NCBI GenBank assembly: GCA_964019695.1
Contig: OZ026524.1
Location: forward strand, 66,738,223-66,802,222
Direction of reading: 5' to 3'
Source: Loripinus fragilis
Taxonomy: Eukaryota > Mollusca > Bivalvia > Lucinida > Lucinidae
Length of the DNA stretch: 64,000 nt
Below are positions 9,930-20,799 of this stretch, piece after piece. The stretch's first letter is position 1; each line of letters opens with the position of its first letter. The position numbers were made by a program, and so were the translations under genes. Under the pieces are notes generated by a model. The model searched no databases and was not told the origin of the DNA. It saw only the letters and a program-made list of their open reading frames with translations.

Positions 9930-11353
9930 TTATTAGTCTATAGGGATTTTTCCAGATGCTCAAGATCAGCTAACTCATAAGTCCTTGGTCGGATCCTGCA
10001 GAATTTCAAACTCATCCAATCTTTTGTGAGTGTCCTTGTTATATGAAAGAATAAAGAAGATCCAATCAAAAATGTAGACGCTACAGCAATCACAACATTA
10101 TCCACCAATTTTTAAGATGCTCAAGGGGACCTAACTCCAAAATAGGTGATGGGATCTTGATGAAATTCAAACTCACCGAAGCTTTAATAGTTGTTCTTTT
10201 TGTCTGCAAAAATGAAGAAGATCCATTCAAAATTGAAAGCACTAGAGTGGTCACAACACTTCTCCCATTATAAGTCTATGGGGATTTTTCCAAACGCTCA
10301 AGGGCAGGTAACTCATAAGTCCTTGGTCGGATCCTGCTGAATTTCGAACATATCTGAGATATTATGGGTTAACTTGTTGCCTGCAAGAATGAAGAAGATC
10401 CAATAAAAAATGAAGGAGCTAGAGTGGTCACAACATTATTCATTAACTTTTCTGATGCTCAAGGACAGCTAACTCTGAAGTCAGTGATGGAATCTTGCCC
10501 AAATTCATACTCATCCTAGCTTTAATAGTTGTCCTTATTGTATGCAAGAATGAAGAAGATCCATTCAAAATTGAAAGCACTAGAGTGGTCACAACATTTC
10601 TCCCATTATAAGTCTATGGGGATTTTTGCAGACGCTCAAGGGCAAGTAACTCATACGTCCCTGGTCGGATTCTGCTGAATTTCATACCCATCAGAGATAT
10701 TATAGGTTCACTTGTTGCCTGAAAGAATGAAGAAGATCCAATCAAAAATGAAGGAGCCTGAGTGGTCACAACATTATTCATTAATTTTTCGGACGCTCAA
10801 GGGCAGCTTACTCCGAAGTCAGTGATGGAATCTTGCCGGAATTCAAACTCATCCTAGCTTTTATGGTTGGTCTTGTTATCTGCAAGAATGAAGAAGATCC
10901 ATCCAAAAATGAAGGCACTAGAGTGGTCACAACATTTCTCCCATTATAAGTCTATGGGGATTTTTGCAGACGCTCAAGGGCAGCTAACTCATAAGTCCCT
11001 GGTCGGATCCTGCCAAATTTTGAACCCATTCAAGATTTTATGGTTGTCCTTGTTACCTGCAAGAATAAAGAAGAACAAATCAAAAATGAAGGAGCTAGAG
11101 TGGTCACAAGATTTTCTCCATTATAACCCTATGGGAGCTATCTGTTGCCATGGAAACCAGAGTTCTGATCCGATCTTACCCAAAACCTAATGCAATCAAT
11201 CCCCCACCCCAATGATGCTTCTGATGAAATTTGATTATGATTGGCATGCTTGTTTCAGAGATATTCATGTTTGAAAGTGTGGACGCACGGACGGACGCCG
11301 GCTCGAGTCCCATACTATAAGCTCACCCTGAGCCTTCGGCTCTGGTGAGCTAA
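9930..11353 (+). repeat. Tandem array with dimeric ~338-bp unit and Helitron-like 3' hairpin
   Basis: The word GAAGAAGATCC recurs at about 10054, 10216, 10393, 10552, 10731, 10890 and 11069. Spacings alternate near 160 and 178 bp, so two monomer types alternate as a ~338-bp dimer. Each monomer contains GCTCAAGGGCAGCTAACTC-like and GAGTGGTCACAACATT segments. After the array come ACGGACGGACGCCGG and the perfect-looking hairpin AGCTCACC(CT)GAGCC...GGCTC(T)GGTGAGCT, then AAAA. A microsatellite, a ~160-bp tandem core and this terminus together fit the bivalve 'pearl'/Helitron-like type of non-autonomous element. The assignment to that type is inference. Confidence 0.65.
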
Positions 11354-11945
11354 AAACAACGTGACCAGAAAACAATTTTATCATAAAATTTCAACCTTTT
11401 ATAATGATATTATATGACATACATAATTTAGACCATCAAAATATGTTAGTTTATGAGATTTCCATGTAATGATATGGTGTTTTTCTTAAACTTTGCGCCA
11501 CTCACTAAGCCTGCTAGTTTTTGTACCACCATAATGATCACCTGTTAGCTGTGGTGGTTGTAAAACCTCTCAGAGTTCTCACTAACTCCAAATTTGGATT
11601 ATTTTACTCCCAACTTTTTTAATCTGACTCCAACTTTTTCAAAAGTGCCAATAGAAAAGTATGGTAAAACTCCAATTTTTTCTGGCAAACAGCATTTTTA
11701 CTCCCATTTTCAAAAACCTAGTGAGAACTCTGCCTCTTTTTAGCAAATGACGTCATGACATCAAACATCATGGATAAATTGATAAAATAACAACACTAAA
11801 CATGGCCTGGACTCTAGACTTCAAATTTTACTTACAAATATAGTGTGTTTATAGCTTTTCATAAGTGCTACAAAATCAGGAAGTATGTAGCGTTTCTTTT
11901 GTCAGTCAGTATATTTCCTTTGTTTGTAGTTTTTCTTGGCTGTTT
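11354..11945. other. No gene seen
   Basis: AT-rich sequence between the tandem array and the LINE relic. It contains no recognisable exon or repeat terminus. Confidence 0.4.
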
Positions 11946-11949
11946 TTTT

Positions 11950-11998
11950 TATTTATTGTCCATCAAAGTTTTCAAAATGGATTTTGCAAAGACCCACA
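11950..11998 (+). pseudogene. LINE reverse transcriptase relic, part 1 (left of element A)
   Basis: Translates as VFKMDFAK, which fits the ...DFAKAFD... motif (RT domain A) of jockey/CR1-like non-LTR retrotransposons. The reading breaks off at the ACCCACA that flanks element A, and the matching continuation is found at 15315 on the other side of A. Confidence 0.55.
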
Positions 11999-12174
11999 CA
12001 GAAGGAATCCGGGACGTTTTGCCCCCAAACCATTTCCTCCCCTAGTTGTTTCGCCCTCAAGACGTTTCCCCCCGGTCGTTTCGCCCCCGCTAGTTGTTTG
12101 GCCCTATTAGTAATTTCGTCCCCATAGTCGATTCGCCCCTATTATAAGTTCAGGGTCTACATATTTTAAAGGCG

Positions 12175-12720
12175 TGCAAGTTCATAATGTTTTGGTACTT
12201 GAGTACGTCACTCTTGAAACTTGTATGCACCTCGGACCCAGTATAAACGGACTGGTCACTGAGGAAAATACAAAGTTATGTTGTCGAGGCTTTGTTTTAG
12301 AGCTATTTCAAAGTATGACAGCCAATAAAATGGATTTTGAACATACACGAGATTATAAGAGCTTACTCCCTGTATGCGAAGCTGAAATATTACGAGTTAC
12401 AGTAAAAAGAATTGAGGTGTTCTCATCTTTTTAGGTTGTTTTTGACGATTTTCAGCTAAAAGTGCTGAAATTAGCTGAAAAGGGTACCTAGGTTTCTTGC
12501 CGATGTTCATAAAGACGGATAAAGTTTAAATAAATATAATAATATAGTCTTAAAGATAGTGTATTGAACCATTGCTTTTTGAAGAAAATTCAAAGACATA
12601 CAGAAAAATGACGGAGATGTGATTATATAATCTTCAACAAACGTCAGTTTTGAAACTTCAGCCATCATTTAGCCACGACAACATATTTCCAATATATACA
12701 TTTACCTGTATGTAAGTGAC
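12175..12720 (+). repeat. Dispersed repeat shared with 58130-58440
   Basis: Matching stretches include GGACCCAGTATAAA(C/T)GGACT, GTCACTG...GAAATACAAAGTTATG, AGAGCTATTTCAAAGT and CGACAACATATTTCCAATAT. The copy at 58 kb is shortened. The 86-codon open frame at 12174-12434 falls inside this repeat, is broken in the other copy, and has no family resemblance. Confidence 0.65.
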
Positions 12721-14702
12721 CAGTCCGTCTTTATTGGGTCCGAGTATGTACACACGGACATATATATAAGATCCGTGCCCGGACCCAGCGTGCTCTGACC
12801 CAGCATACACTGGGTCCGCAGCATACACTGTGTCCGAGTTGATGCACAGCAATCTAGTTGAAGTACAGGCCTATATATCGTCCTCATCTACGTCCGTACT
12901 TTGGGTATATGAGCTGCAATGGCTCTGGTGAGACTGCATAAATGCACAATGTTCCAATTTGAGCGAGCCAGTACCAAGAGAATTTGAATTTCAGTGCATG
13001 CTTCTGACTGCGCAATTTTCAATCCTGTAGAATATTGGAGGGAAACTGGATAAAATTAGGCAAATTAAACATGATAAAGATAGAAAGAAAAACTTAGCAT
13101 TTTCTGTTTATTGATTTTTCATATAAAAATAGAACCGGTCTTGGCTAAGAGCTCAAACCAGCATGCCCAGCTACCGGGGCTGATTAAAATAGTGAAATTT
13201 CGTGTCTCGCTCGTTTAGCTAGAGCGAATAACGAAGGCGTCGATGAGACTGAGCAGATGTGAGGCTGTTTTGCGCCTTTGTTTTTCGCATCCGACAACAT
13301 CGTGTTTTCTCGCATGTAGGCATGCTACCCAGATCTAAGTCTTTGAAGCCTTATTATTATAAATTAAAGAACGCTTAAACCGTTGAATACATGATAGGTC
13401 TAGAGAAGGAAACTTTAGGAGAATAAAACTAATGATTTTCTTACCCATCAATTTAAACATGTGTTTTTGGTGCTCTTAAGAACCGTCTCGATGAGACTCA
13501 TGAGAAAACGCAATACGGCTAACTACTGGGTCTAGAAGTGTTATTTTTTGCCTGAATTCAATATGATCTACATCCTTACTGTATGTATGCTAGCAAATGC
13601 TCTGACGAGATTGCCCGGGTGCGCAGGCTTGTCTGAGCGTTCACTATTCACACATGCGAAAAGTACCAAATTTTTTTAACTGGCTCATACTGATGACTCC
13701 TTAACTCGTACTTTTGCAATTGAACAGTGAAGACCCAGATGAAATAACGCATAATGTGTCATCTCATCAGGGTCTACACTGTTTGTAAAGACAAAAATGA
13801 TCTACAGAGAAAGAAAATATTTGTTTGTTTTATGCTCATGGCAGGCATGTGACATTCAATAAACACCCAATCTATCAATAATCGATAATTGATAATTGTT
13901 CACACGCTTTGATAATACAATTATCGCTGTTGTTAAGTGTATGATCTTAATGGCTCGTCGATTTTGATGGTTACCATTTTGATTATATTGTTTGTATTGG
14001 CCAATAGTTGGTCTGAGTCTTCATCTGCTACCATATTTTGTATATACGAACAGCGAAGGCTCTGGTCAGACTTTGCAGTTGCACTGGCTCATCTGAGCCT
14101 TCGCTGCTCGCCGATGTAAAATTAAAATCCAAAAATCATGATACTGGATTTCTTACAGTCTAAATTGAAAGGCATCAAACTTTTTCAATGAAATGTTACC
14201 TACTATATACAAGGCGACGTCGGATCGGGGTCCGTACTCTAAATACATTTCCCACAAATATTATATCTTCATGAAATACCTTTTGCGACCTTGGTTCTCA
14301 CTGTTTGAATACAATATTTTATTAATTTTACAAAATAGGCACATCTCTGAACATTATAGAGTCCGACCAGATGCTACATGACGCAACACCTATTCTGGGT
14401 CTGCAATATGTTCGCCAAGTCTGACAAACTACAAACCTCAGGAAAGACATAGAAAATAACGAACCCCATGCCATAATTCCTGTAACCAATTCCTGTAACC
14501 GATGTCAAATGATTTGGATCCAGAGCAGCCCCAGTTTCTCTTGTCTGACCTGGGTCAAACTGCTTGCACGTGACAAGTCCCCACCAACGAGAACGGAATA
14601 AGTCAAGGTGAATGAGCATGGATGTGTATACATGTGTTAAGAATGATATAATTTTCACATTAAAATTCTTAGGTCGGCGGAAATCTGGCTGATGGGGTTA
14701 TT

Positions 14703-14868
14703 TTAGTGAGTGAGTAAAACGTCCCACCAACAGCTCAGTAGGTCATTATGGACACGACTTAGAGCCTCTTACGACAAACTGGAGAAGCCGGAGATCGAAC
14801 TCAGGACCCCTGGGTACAAGGCGAGTGGATTATATATCCACTACAACACGGCGACTATATATGATTAT
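14703..14868 (-). repeat. tRNA-derived SINE inside element A, minus strand
   Basis: Read on the minus strand: a tRNA-like head GTCGCCGTGTTGTAGTGGAT, B box GAGTTCGATCTCC, then CGTAAGAGGCTC and a 3' end TTGGTGGGACGTTTTACTCA with a short A(C/T)TCA tail. The head lacks a sound acceptor stem, so it is not a functional tRNA gene. Confidence 0.7.
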
Positions 14869-15019
14869 TTACATGTAATAGTTGAGTGTCGTCTGTCACC
14901 ATTGGCCATTATGGGCCAAATTGTCCTTACCAACAAACCAAAACAGTTGAAGATTTGAACTTTTATTATCTTAAAATTAAATTACCGTGCAACTTTATGA
15001 TAAATTTCTATTAAACATT

Positions 15020-15085
15020 ACTATAAAGGTATCCTGGAGCATCCTTGGATAGCATGCAGTATCCTGCAGTATTCAGACCGACCCC
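15020..15085. repeat. Fragment resembling the terminus of MITE D
   Basis: GTATCCTGCAGTATTCAGAC followed by CGACC resembles the right end of D at 16440-16468 (GGTATCCTGTGGTAATCAGA then CTGACC). No partner terminus was found nearby, so it is a solo fragment or a short diverged copy. Confidence 0.5.
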
Positions 15086-15314
15086 CCGCCCATTTATCCA
15101 GTCTGTCTGTCCCTCTGTTCGTCTGTCCATCCATCCACTCACCCACCTAGCTATATATGACAAATAAATAATTTTTAAAAAATGGGGGGCGAAACGACTA
15201 GGGGAGAAATTGTATTGGGGGTGAAACGACTAGGGTATGGGGGCGAAACGACTAGGGTTGAAAATAGAGGCGAAATGACTAGGGGGGAAACGTCTTGGGG
15301 CGAAACGTCTTGTT

Positions 15315-15866
15315 ACCCACAGGAGGCTATTACATAAAATTGATTATTATGGGATAAGAGGGTCCACCCAAAGTGGATCAGCTCCTGGCTGATGGTCAAG
15401 CCTCAGATCCAGTCCCCGTTTTATCCAGTGTACCCCAGGGGGTCGTCGTAAGACCGATTTTGTTTTTAATTTTCATAAATGATATACCGGACAATATTAA
15501 GTCTTCAGTTCTCCTGTTGCAGATGATTGTGTCCTGTATAGAAACATTCATTCTTTGCAAGTCTGTCATATTTTGCAGGAACATCTTGACAGCCTTGCGC
15601 TCTGGGAGGCGAATGACAAACTTATGCAGTTTATTGTTGCCAAATGTCACTCTATGAGAGTGATTCAGCATTATTCAGACAGACATATTCTTCATGACTA
15701 CACACTGCATTCAGCAAACCTTAGAAAAACGTTCAGTCCGCAAAATATCTTGGCAAAACAATCACAGACTGACAGAGAACGTGGATTGGGGTCAATATAT
15801 CTCTGATATTTCTTCCAAAGCAACTACGAAATTAGGTTTCCTTCGCAAGAACTTGGCTTTCGGACC
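15315..15866 (+). pseudogene. LINE reverse transcriptase relic, part 2
   Basis: The reading passes through several frames. DGQASDPVPVLSSVPQG, then PILFLIFINDIPDNIKSSV (RT domains B/C), then, in another frame, VCHILQEHLDSLALWEAN, KCHSMRVIQHYS and DWGQYISDISSKATTKLGFL. The catalytic FADD region is destroyed by frameshifts (an F/YADD box cannot be read), and a stop lies near 15356. It represents a jockey/CR1-type LINE fragment. Element A interrupts it at 15315 and element D at 15866. Confidence 0.85.
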
Positions 15867-16468
15867 CGGTCAGTCTGATTACCGCAGGCTATTGCAGGAT
15901 ACCGCAGGATCCCTGAAATACTATTTTAATCCATGAAAAACTCAATGTTTTTGATTTGGTGACAAGTTTTTTCTTTAAATTTTGTAATCAATACTAAAAA
16001 CTGCCTAAAAAAGTATATATGAACACATTTCAATGATTTCAAACCAGCATTATGCATCACAGGTTGGCTACCGCAGGATCCCTCAAAGTGCTACAATGTA
16101 GTTCATATTTTATTCAATGAAAAGCTGGATAGATCATTAATAACATATTTTAATACTTTTTGAATGAAAATAACACTCATCTAAAGATAGTATGGGGGAA
16201 CCTATTTTATATTGTCAAACTGGCATTTTCATGACAGGATACCGCAGGATACTTCAAACGCACTTGTGAAAAAATACTAAATTTTTCACCACACCCAATG
16301 AAATATAAATTTTGGTATTCATCAAAAATAGTAAATATCGTCTGTCTATTAATTATAAAATGACTATACTATGTAATAATATGCTAGATATCATTAAAAC
16401 GTCCATTTGAAGGGATCCTGCGGTAACCTGTGGTATCCTGAGGTATCCTGTGGTAATCAGACTGACCC
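15867..16468. mobile_element. MITE D: 602-bp Mutator-like element
   Basis: Terminal inverted repeats: GGTCAGTCTGATTACC at each end, extended by GGATACC(G/A)CAGG-type words. It is flanked by CTTTCGGACC (15857-15866) and CTTTTGGACC (16469-16478), a 10-bp duplication with one mismatch. Inside are three diverged units of about 170 bp, each starting ACCGCAGGAT(C/A)C near 15900, 16070 and 16240. A 9-10 bp duplication with long termini fits Mutator-like elements. No transposase. Confidence 0.8.
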
Positions 16469-16765
16469 CTTTTGGACCTAGAAGTACTAATGAGGTTGCA
16501 TATAAAACTTTGGAACCACCTTAACTGGAGTATGCAGCACCTATTTGATCCCATATTGTAAATATCTATCTATCTATCTTCCGATACGTCTAAACCCTCG
16601 TGGTGGACGTCAGACGGGTATTCCGGGATACCAAGTGATGAGGGGATTAGTAGAAAAGGTGGTGAGATGAGTTTGTAACGGGTGGAGAAGGTACAGAGGA
16701 CAGCAGCCTGCAGAAAATCCCTCCTCAGAATGATACTGTGACGTTATGGAAGCGAAAGTACCAAA
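16469..16765 (+). pseudogene. LINE reverse transcriptase relic, part 3
   Basis: Continues the reading after D: RSTNEVAYKTL, then EYAAPI, and after a disrupted segment with an (ATCT) stretch at 16565-16580, RVEKVQRTAACRKSLLRMIL. These are the C-terminal motifs (CPxxTKexAYKTLVRPxLEYAAPIWxP, QIEKVQRxAAR) that close RT ORFs of this LINE type. Confidence 0.75.
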
Positions 16766-16769
16766 GGAA

Positions 16770-17087
16770 CAGAATTGGCGAAATCTCCTTATTGGCGAAA
16801 TTCGCTTACTAAAAGTTACTCGACTACACAGATTTCAGGTTACCTCACAAGTTTTTCCGTTATTTCTAGAGTCAAAGATTTGGTATACAACTGTTGCAAT
16901 CTTTTAGCAGCTGCACTGTATTTTGAATTTACGATAGTGGCATTTAGTGCTGATAAATAGACGGATTTTCATTTTGTTTTTCTCGGAGTCTGATTTCAAG
17001 GGAGAGCAATCATGCGGTTCGGTTAGCTATCCGCATGTCTGTCGTACAAAATTTTCAAAACATCCCCCAGTCAACACTCCCCCCCAG
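16770..17087. other. No gene seen
   Basis: Unassigned sequence between the LINE relic and a long palindrome. The 61-codon open frame at 16775-16960 lacks any recognisable feature. Confidence 0.4.
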
Positions 17088-17282
17088 GTATTTGTATCAT
17101 AGCTTGGACTTTATGAAATGTTTTTAAACTGTATAATGTTGAAAAAAAAAGTGAAAAAGAAATACCCCTTACATAGAAAATATTCTATATAAGGGGTATT
17201 TTTTGTATTTTTTTTTTTAATTTTTTAAAAACATTTTATAGTTTAAAAACATTTCATAAAGCCCAAGCTATGATACAAATAC
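17088..17282. repeat. 195-bp foldback repeat
   Basis: GTATTTGTATCAT at the left and ATGATACAAATAC at the right are exact complements. The pairing continues through CTTTATGAAATG/CATTTCATAAAG and TACCCCTTA/TAAGGGGTA towards a centre near 17185. Confidence 0.85.
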
Positions 17283-18788
17283 TTGTGAACGCTCCGGGCA
17301 CTCCGGCTTCTTTCCACATTTTAATAAATTTTCCTTTTTAAAATGAGAGCTTGCCTACTTGATTGCGTTCAAATACATAACCACATATAATCAAAAAAAA
17401 AAGATACAAACTACTACCCATTCTAGGGATCACTGTCAAAACGTCCCCAAGTCCAAACGCCCCTAGTCAAAACGCCCCCGTCCCCCAAAATTAGTCCAAA
17501 CGTCCCCATTGTAAAAAACGTTGGATCAAAACGTCCCAAGAATGATTTTATATTTTATATTTTATGAAATTTTAGGCATACTCTGGGATGTTTGCATGAA
17601 ACTGTTTTAGATAAAGTGTTTTATCCAAATTCTATTCTGTTATTCAGTCAGTAAAACAGCATTAAGAATGCATTTTTTTCGACAGCCCTTCTATACACGA
17701 TCCTTCAAATATTACATATATATTCACAAGCTTTTGATGATTTGCTTAGTGGTAATTATCAGACAATCGCTATGATTGTAAGCTTGGAGTAGTTATTTAA
17801 TTTCGAGCAAACATAATATTATGCATAAAGTTTAAATCTAAATCAAGATCTACGCAGTATATAAATCAGGCTCATTTCCAACAGGCGCAAATTTAATAAA
17901 TAACCGCATCTATCAAATTGCACGGATGTGCATTTTGATCTGGGCCTTCCTACAATTTTTTTATGAAGCCAATTTGGATACTTTATACTTTGTATTGAGC
18001 AAAATAACAACGGCAAGGATCAGACTGAATAAATGCGCAGCCTGGTCTGCGCCTTTGTTGTTCGCATGCAACTAAGTCAAGTTTTCCCGCAACATGCCCC
18101 TCCTGTTATGAGTAAATGTATATATTGTTATATTTACATTTTCGAAGCAATCCTTTAATGAATTTTTAGATTATAGCCTCATGAAGTACACATATTTGAT
18201 TGACAGCTGCCAAGGTCACTTGTCCGTGTATTGCGCTTCGAACATCGAACTCATTCGCCAGAAGTGATACTGGTGCTGTGATTGACAGCGAGCCTCACCT
18301 GAGTCGCACGTGCAAAACAAGCCTCTTGTTTGCTCCATTCTCGGGACCGCACTTCCGGTTAGCAACAGTTGCCAAGGCTCGCCGAATATGACAACGACGC
18401 CATTTTGTTTTTTTATCGATATTTTGATTTTTGCGTTTCCCGCAAGATAATCTATAATAATGGCCAAATCGTAGTTTGCAGTAGGTTGCAACAAGCATAA
18501 CACGATGAAAGACAAGAAAATACAGAGTTTTAGCTTCCCAAATAATAATGACAAACACTTAGAAATATCGGTCTTTGCAGTCACGTTAGTTAATTACGGG
18601 AATCCGCTGGCACTATTATGTCAACTGTTAAGCAACAAGACTGTTAGATAACAAAAGAACATTTCAGTACTGATATGTTATTCACACATAGACAATAAAG
18701 CATAGACAATTAATCTGAATAATATTAAAACTCAAAACACTCAGTCAATGAGGGTGTCGCAGATGGATGGATAGACGGATAGATACAG

Positions 18789-18873
<85 letters not shown>

Positions 18874-18936
18874 TGACTGACTGACTGACTGACTGACTGA
18901 CTGACTGACAGACAGACAGATAGATAGATAGATAGA
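18789..18936 (+). repeat. (GATA)n(GACA)n(GACT)n(GACA)n(GATA)n microsatellite
   Basis: A compound tetranucleotide repeat of about 37 units that changes unit four times, almost symmetrically. It precedes the 160-bp array at 19010. Translations consist of repeated Ser-Val-Cys-Leu or Ile-Tyr-Leu-Ser and are artefacts. Confidence 0.95.
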
Positions 18937-19009
18937 AGAGAATATTTGTGACTGAAAGGACCTGACCTGAACTTTCATTGCAAAGTGAGTACATTATGAG
19001 TATGGACTT

Positions 19010-20545
19010 TTGATGTCAGAATTTCAGGCCTGATCTGGGTCCAAATATTTTGAAAAGGTTATCAGCAGATGACAATGTCAGGTAAAGGTTTAACCAAAGT
19101 CAAAATATATCTGTTCAACTTGTCATAACCTTTAAAGTGTCAAACAGTCTGGACCCCGATTAGGCCTGGACAGAATGTCGGTCCTGATTTTGGTCCAAAC
19201 TGTTTGCAAAGAGTTATCAGCAGATGACAATGTCATGTAAATGTTTAACGCATTGTTAAAATATATTGGTTCAACTTCAGCTTGTCACAACCTTTGAGTG
19301 TCAAACAGTCTGGACCCTGATAAGGCCTTGACAGAATGTCGAGCCTGCTCTGGGTCCAAATTGTTTGCAAAGAGTTATCAGCAGATGACAAAGTCAGGTA
19401 AAGGTTTAATGCAAAGTCAAAATATATCTGTTCAACTTGTCATAACCTTTAAAGTGTCAAACAGTCTTGACCCAGATAAGGCCTGGACAGAATGTCGGTC
19501 CTGATCTGGGTCCAAACTGTTTGCAAAGAATTATCAGCAGATGACATGTAAATGTTTAACACATAGTTAAAATATATCGGTTCAACTTCAGCTTGTCATA
19601 ACCTTTAAAGTGTCAAGCAGTCTGGACCCCAATAAGGCCTTGACAGAATATCGGCCCAATCTGGGTCCAAATTGTTTGCAAAGGGTTATCAGCAGATGAT
19701 AATGTCATGTAAATGTTTAATGCATTGTTAAAATATATCGGTTCAACTTCAGCTTGTCATAACCTTTTAAGTGTCAAACAGTCTGGACCCTGATAAGGCC
19801 TTGACAGAATGTCGAGCCTGATCTAGGTCCAAATTGTTTGCAAAGGGTTATCAGTAGATGACAAAGTCAGGTAAAGGTTTAACGCAAAGTTAAAATACAT
19901 CGGTTCAGCTTCAATTTTTCATAACCTCTAAAGTGTCAAACAGTTTGGACCTCTATCAGGTACGGACAGAATGTCGTGCCTGATCTGGGTCCAATTTGTT
20001 TGAAAGGGTTATCAGCAGATGACAATGTCATGTAAAGGTTTAATGCAAAGTTGAGATACATCGGTTCAACTTCTACTTGTCATAACCTCTAAAATGTCAA
20101 ACAGTTTGGACCCCTATCAGGTCCGGACAGAATGTCGATACTGATCTGGGTCCAATTTGTTTGTAAGGGTTATCAGCAGATGACGATGTCATGTAATGGA
20201 TTAATGCAAAGTTAAAATACATCAGTTCAACTTCAACTTGTCATAGCCTCTAAAGTGTAAAACAGTTTGGACCCCTATCAGGTCCGGACAGAATGTCAGG
20301 CCTGATCTGGGTCCAAATTGTTTGAAAGGGTAAAGGTTTAGCGCAAAAATAAATTACATCGGTTCAACTTCACATTGTCATCTGCTGATAATCTTTTCAA
20401 ACAGTTTGAACCCCAATCAGGCCTGAACAGAATGTTGGGCCTGATCTGGGTCCAAACCGTTTGCAAAGCTTATCAGCAGATGACATGTCAGGTAAAGTAA
20501 TAATGCAAAAGGTAAAATACAATGGACTTGACCCAAAGTTGTCAG
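19010..20545 (+). repeat. ~160-bp tandem satellite array
   Basis: The word TTATCAGCAGATGAC recurs near 19060, 19222, 19376, 19539, 19695, 19856, 20012, 20172 and 20476, so the period is about 155-165 bp with one unit deleted near 20330. Each unit also has GTGTCAAACAGT(C/T)TGGACCC and GGCCTGATCTGGGTCCAAA, two segments that are partly complementary to each other (TTTGGACCCAGATCAGGCC type). Unit length and the preceding tetranucleotide microsatellite recall the BIV160/pearl class known in bivalves. Single diverged monomers are scattered elsewhere in the window. Confidence 0.85.
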
Positions 20546-20562
20546 AACCTGGAAAAACAATT

Positions 20563-20722
20563 TTTTTTATTTGATTCTTTACGTTCCATCAACAATCTTT
20601 CAGTTATATAGGGACGGGCCTTCATGGGTTGAACCAGTACTAAGCTAAGATAAATGTGTCTTGCTCAAGGAGCCCTTCGGTCTCGAGTCAAGCACTCTAC
20701 CACTGAGCCACTGTGCTCCCAT
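20563..20722 (-). repeat. tRNA-derived SINE, minus strand (copy 2)
   Basis: Minus strand: GGGAGCACAGTGGCTCAGTG (A-box region), GTAGAGTGCTTGACTCGAGA, then a deletion of the B-box part, and TCCTTGAGCAAGACACATTT, CTTAGTACTGGTTCAACCC and a (TTTGATT) tail. Same family as 3775-3945 and 47386-47592. Confidence 0.8.
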
Positions 20723-20799
20723 TAAAAAATTCAAAAACAATTTGGATCCTGGTCAGGCCACTATGGTTATTTTCCCAGACACCATGTAAACATTTAGGA

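Larger units (their letters stand above)
12001..15314. mobile_element. Element A: 3.3-kb inverted-repeat element with unit-array termini
   Basis: Both ends are arrays of a short unit. Right end: GGGGCGAAACGACTAG and variants, repeated about six times over 15180-15311. Left end: the complement (CTAGTCGTTTCGCCCC type) over 12011-12146. The element lies between direct repeats ACCCACA (11992-11998 and 15315-15321; 7 bases match in an expected 9), inside a LINE ORF that resumes on the right. No transposase is recognisable inside. The interior holds a dispersed repeat (12175-12720) and a SINE (14703-14868). It shares architecture, unit size and right-end spacing (CTTG then two bases then ACCC) with element B. 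Confidence 0.75.

Noticed and set aside
9750..9980. Cysteine- and serine-rich open frame
   Set aside because: It is a translation of the (TCTG)n microsatellite; the same happens on the minus strand at 18725-18994.
12174..12434. 86-codon open frame inside element A, considered as an accessory protein
   Set aside because: The same sequence at 58140-58320 is shortened and does not keep the frame, so it behaves as non-coding repeat.
18216..18584. 122-codon minus-strand open frame
   Set aside because: No recognisable domain and no convincing splice or start context; it lies inside a mobile element and overlaps frames on both strands.
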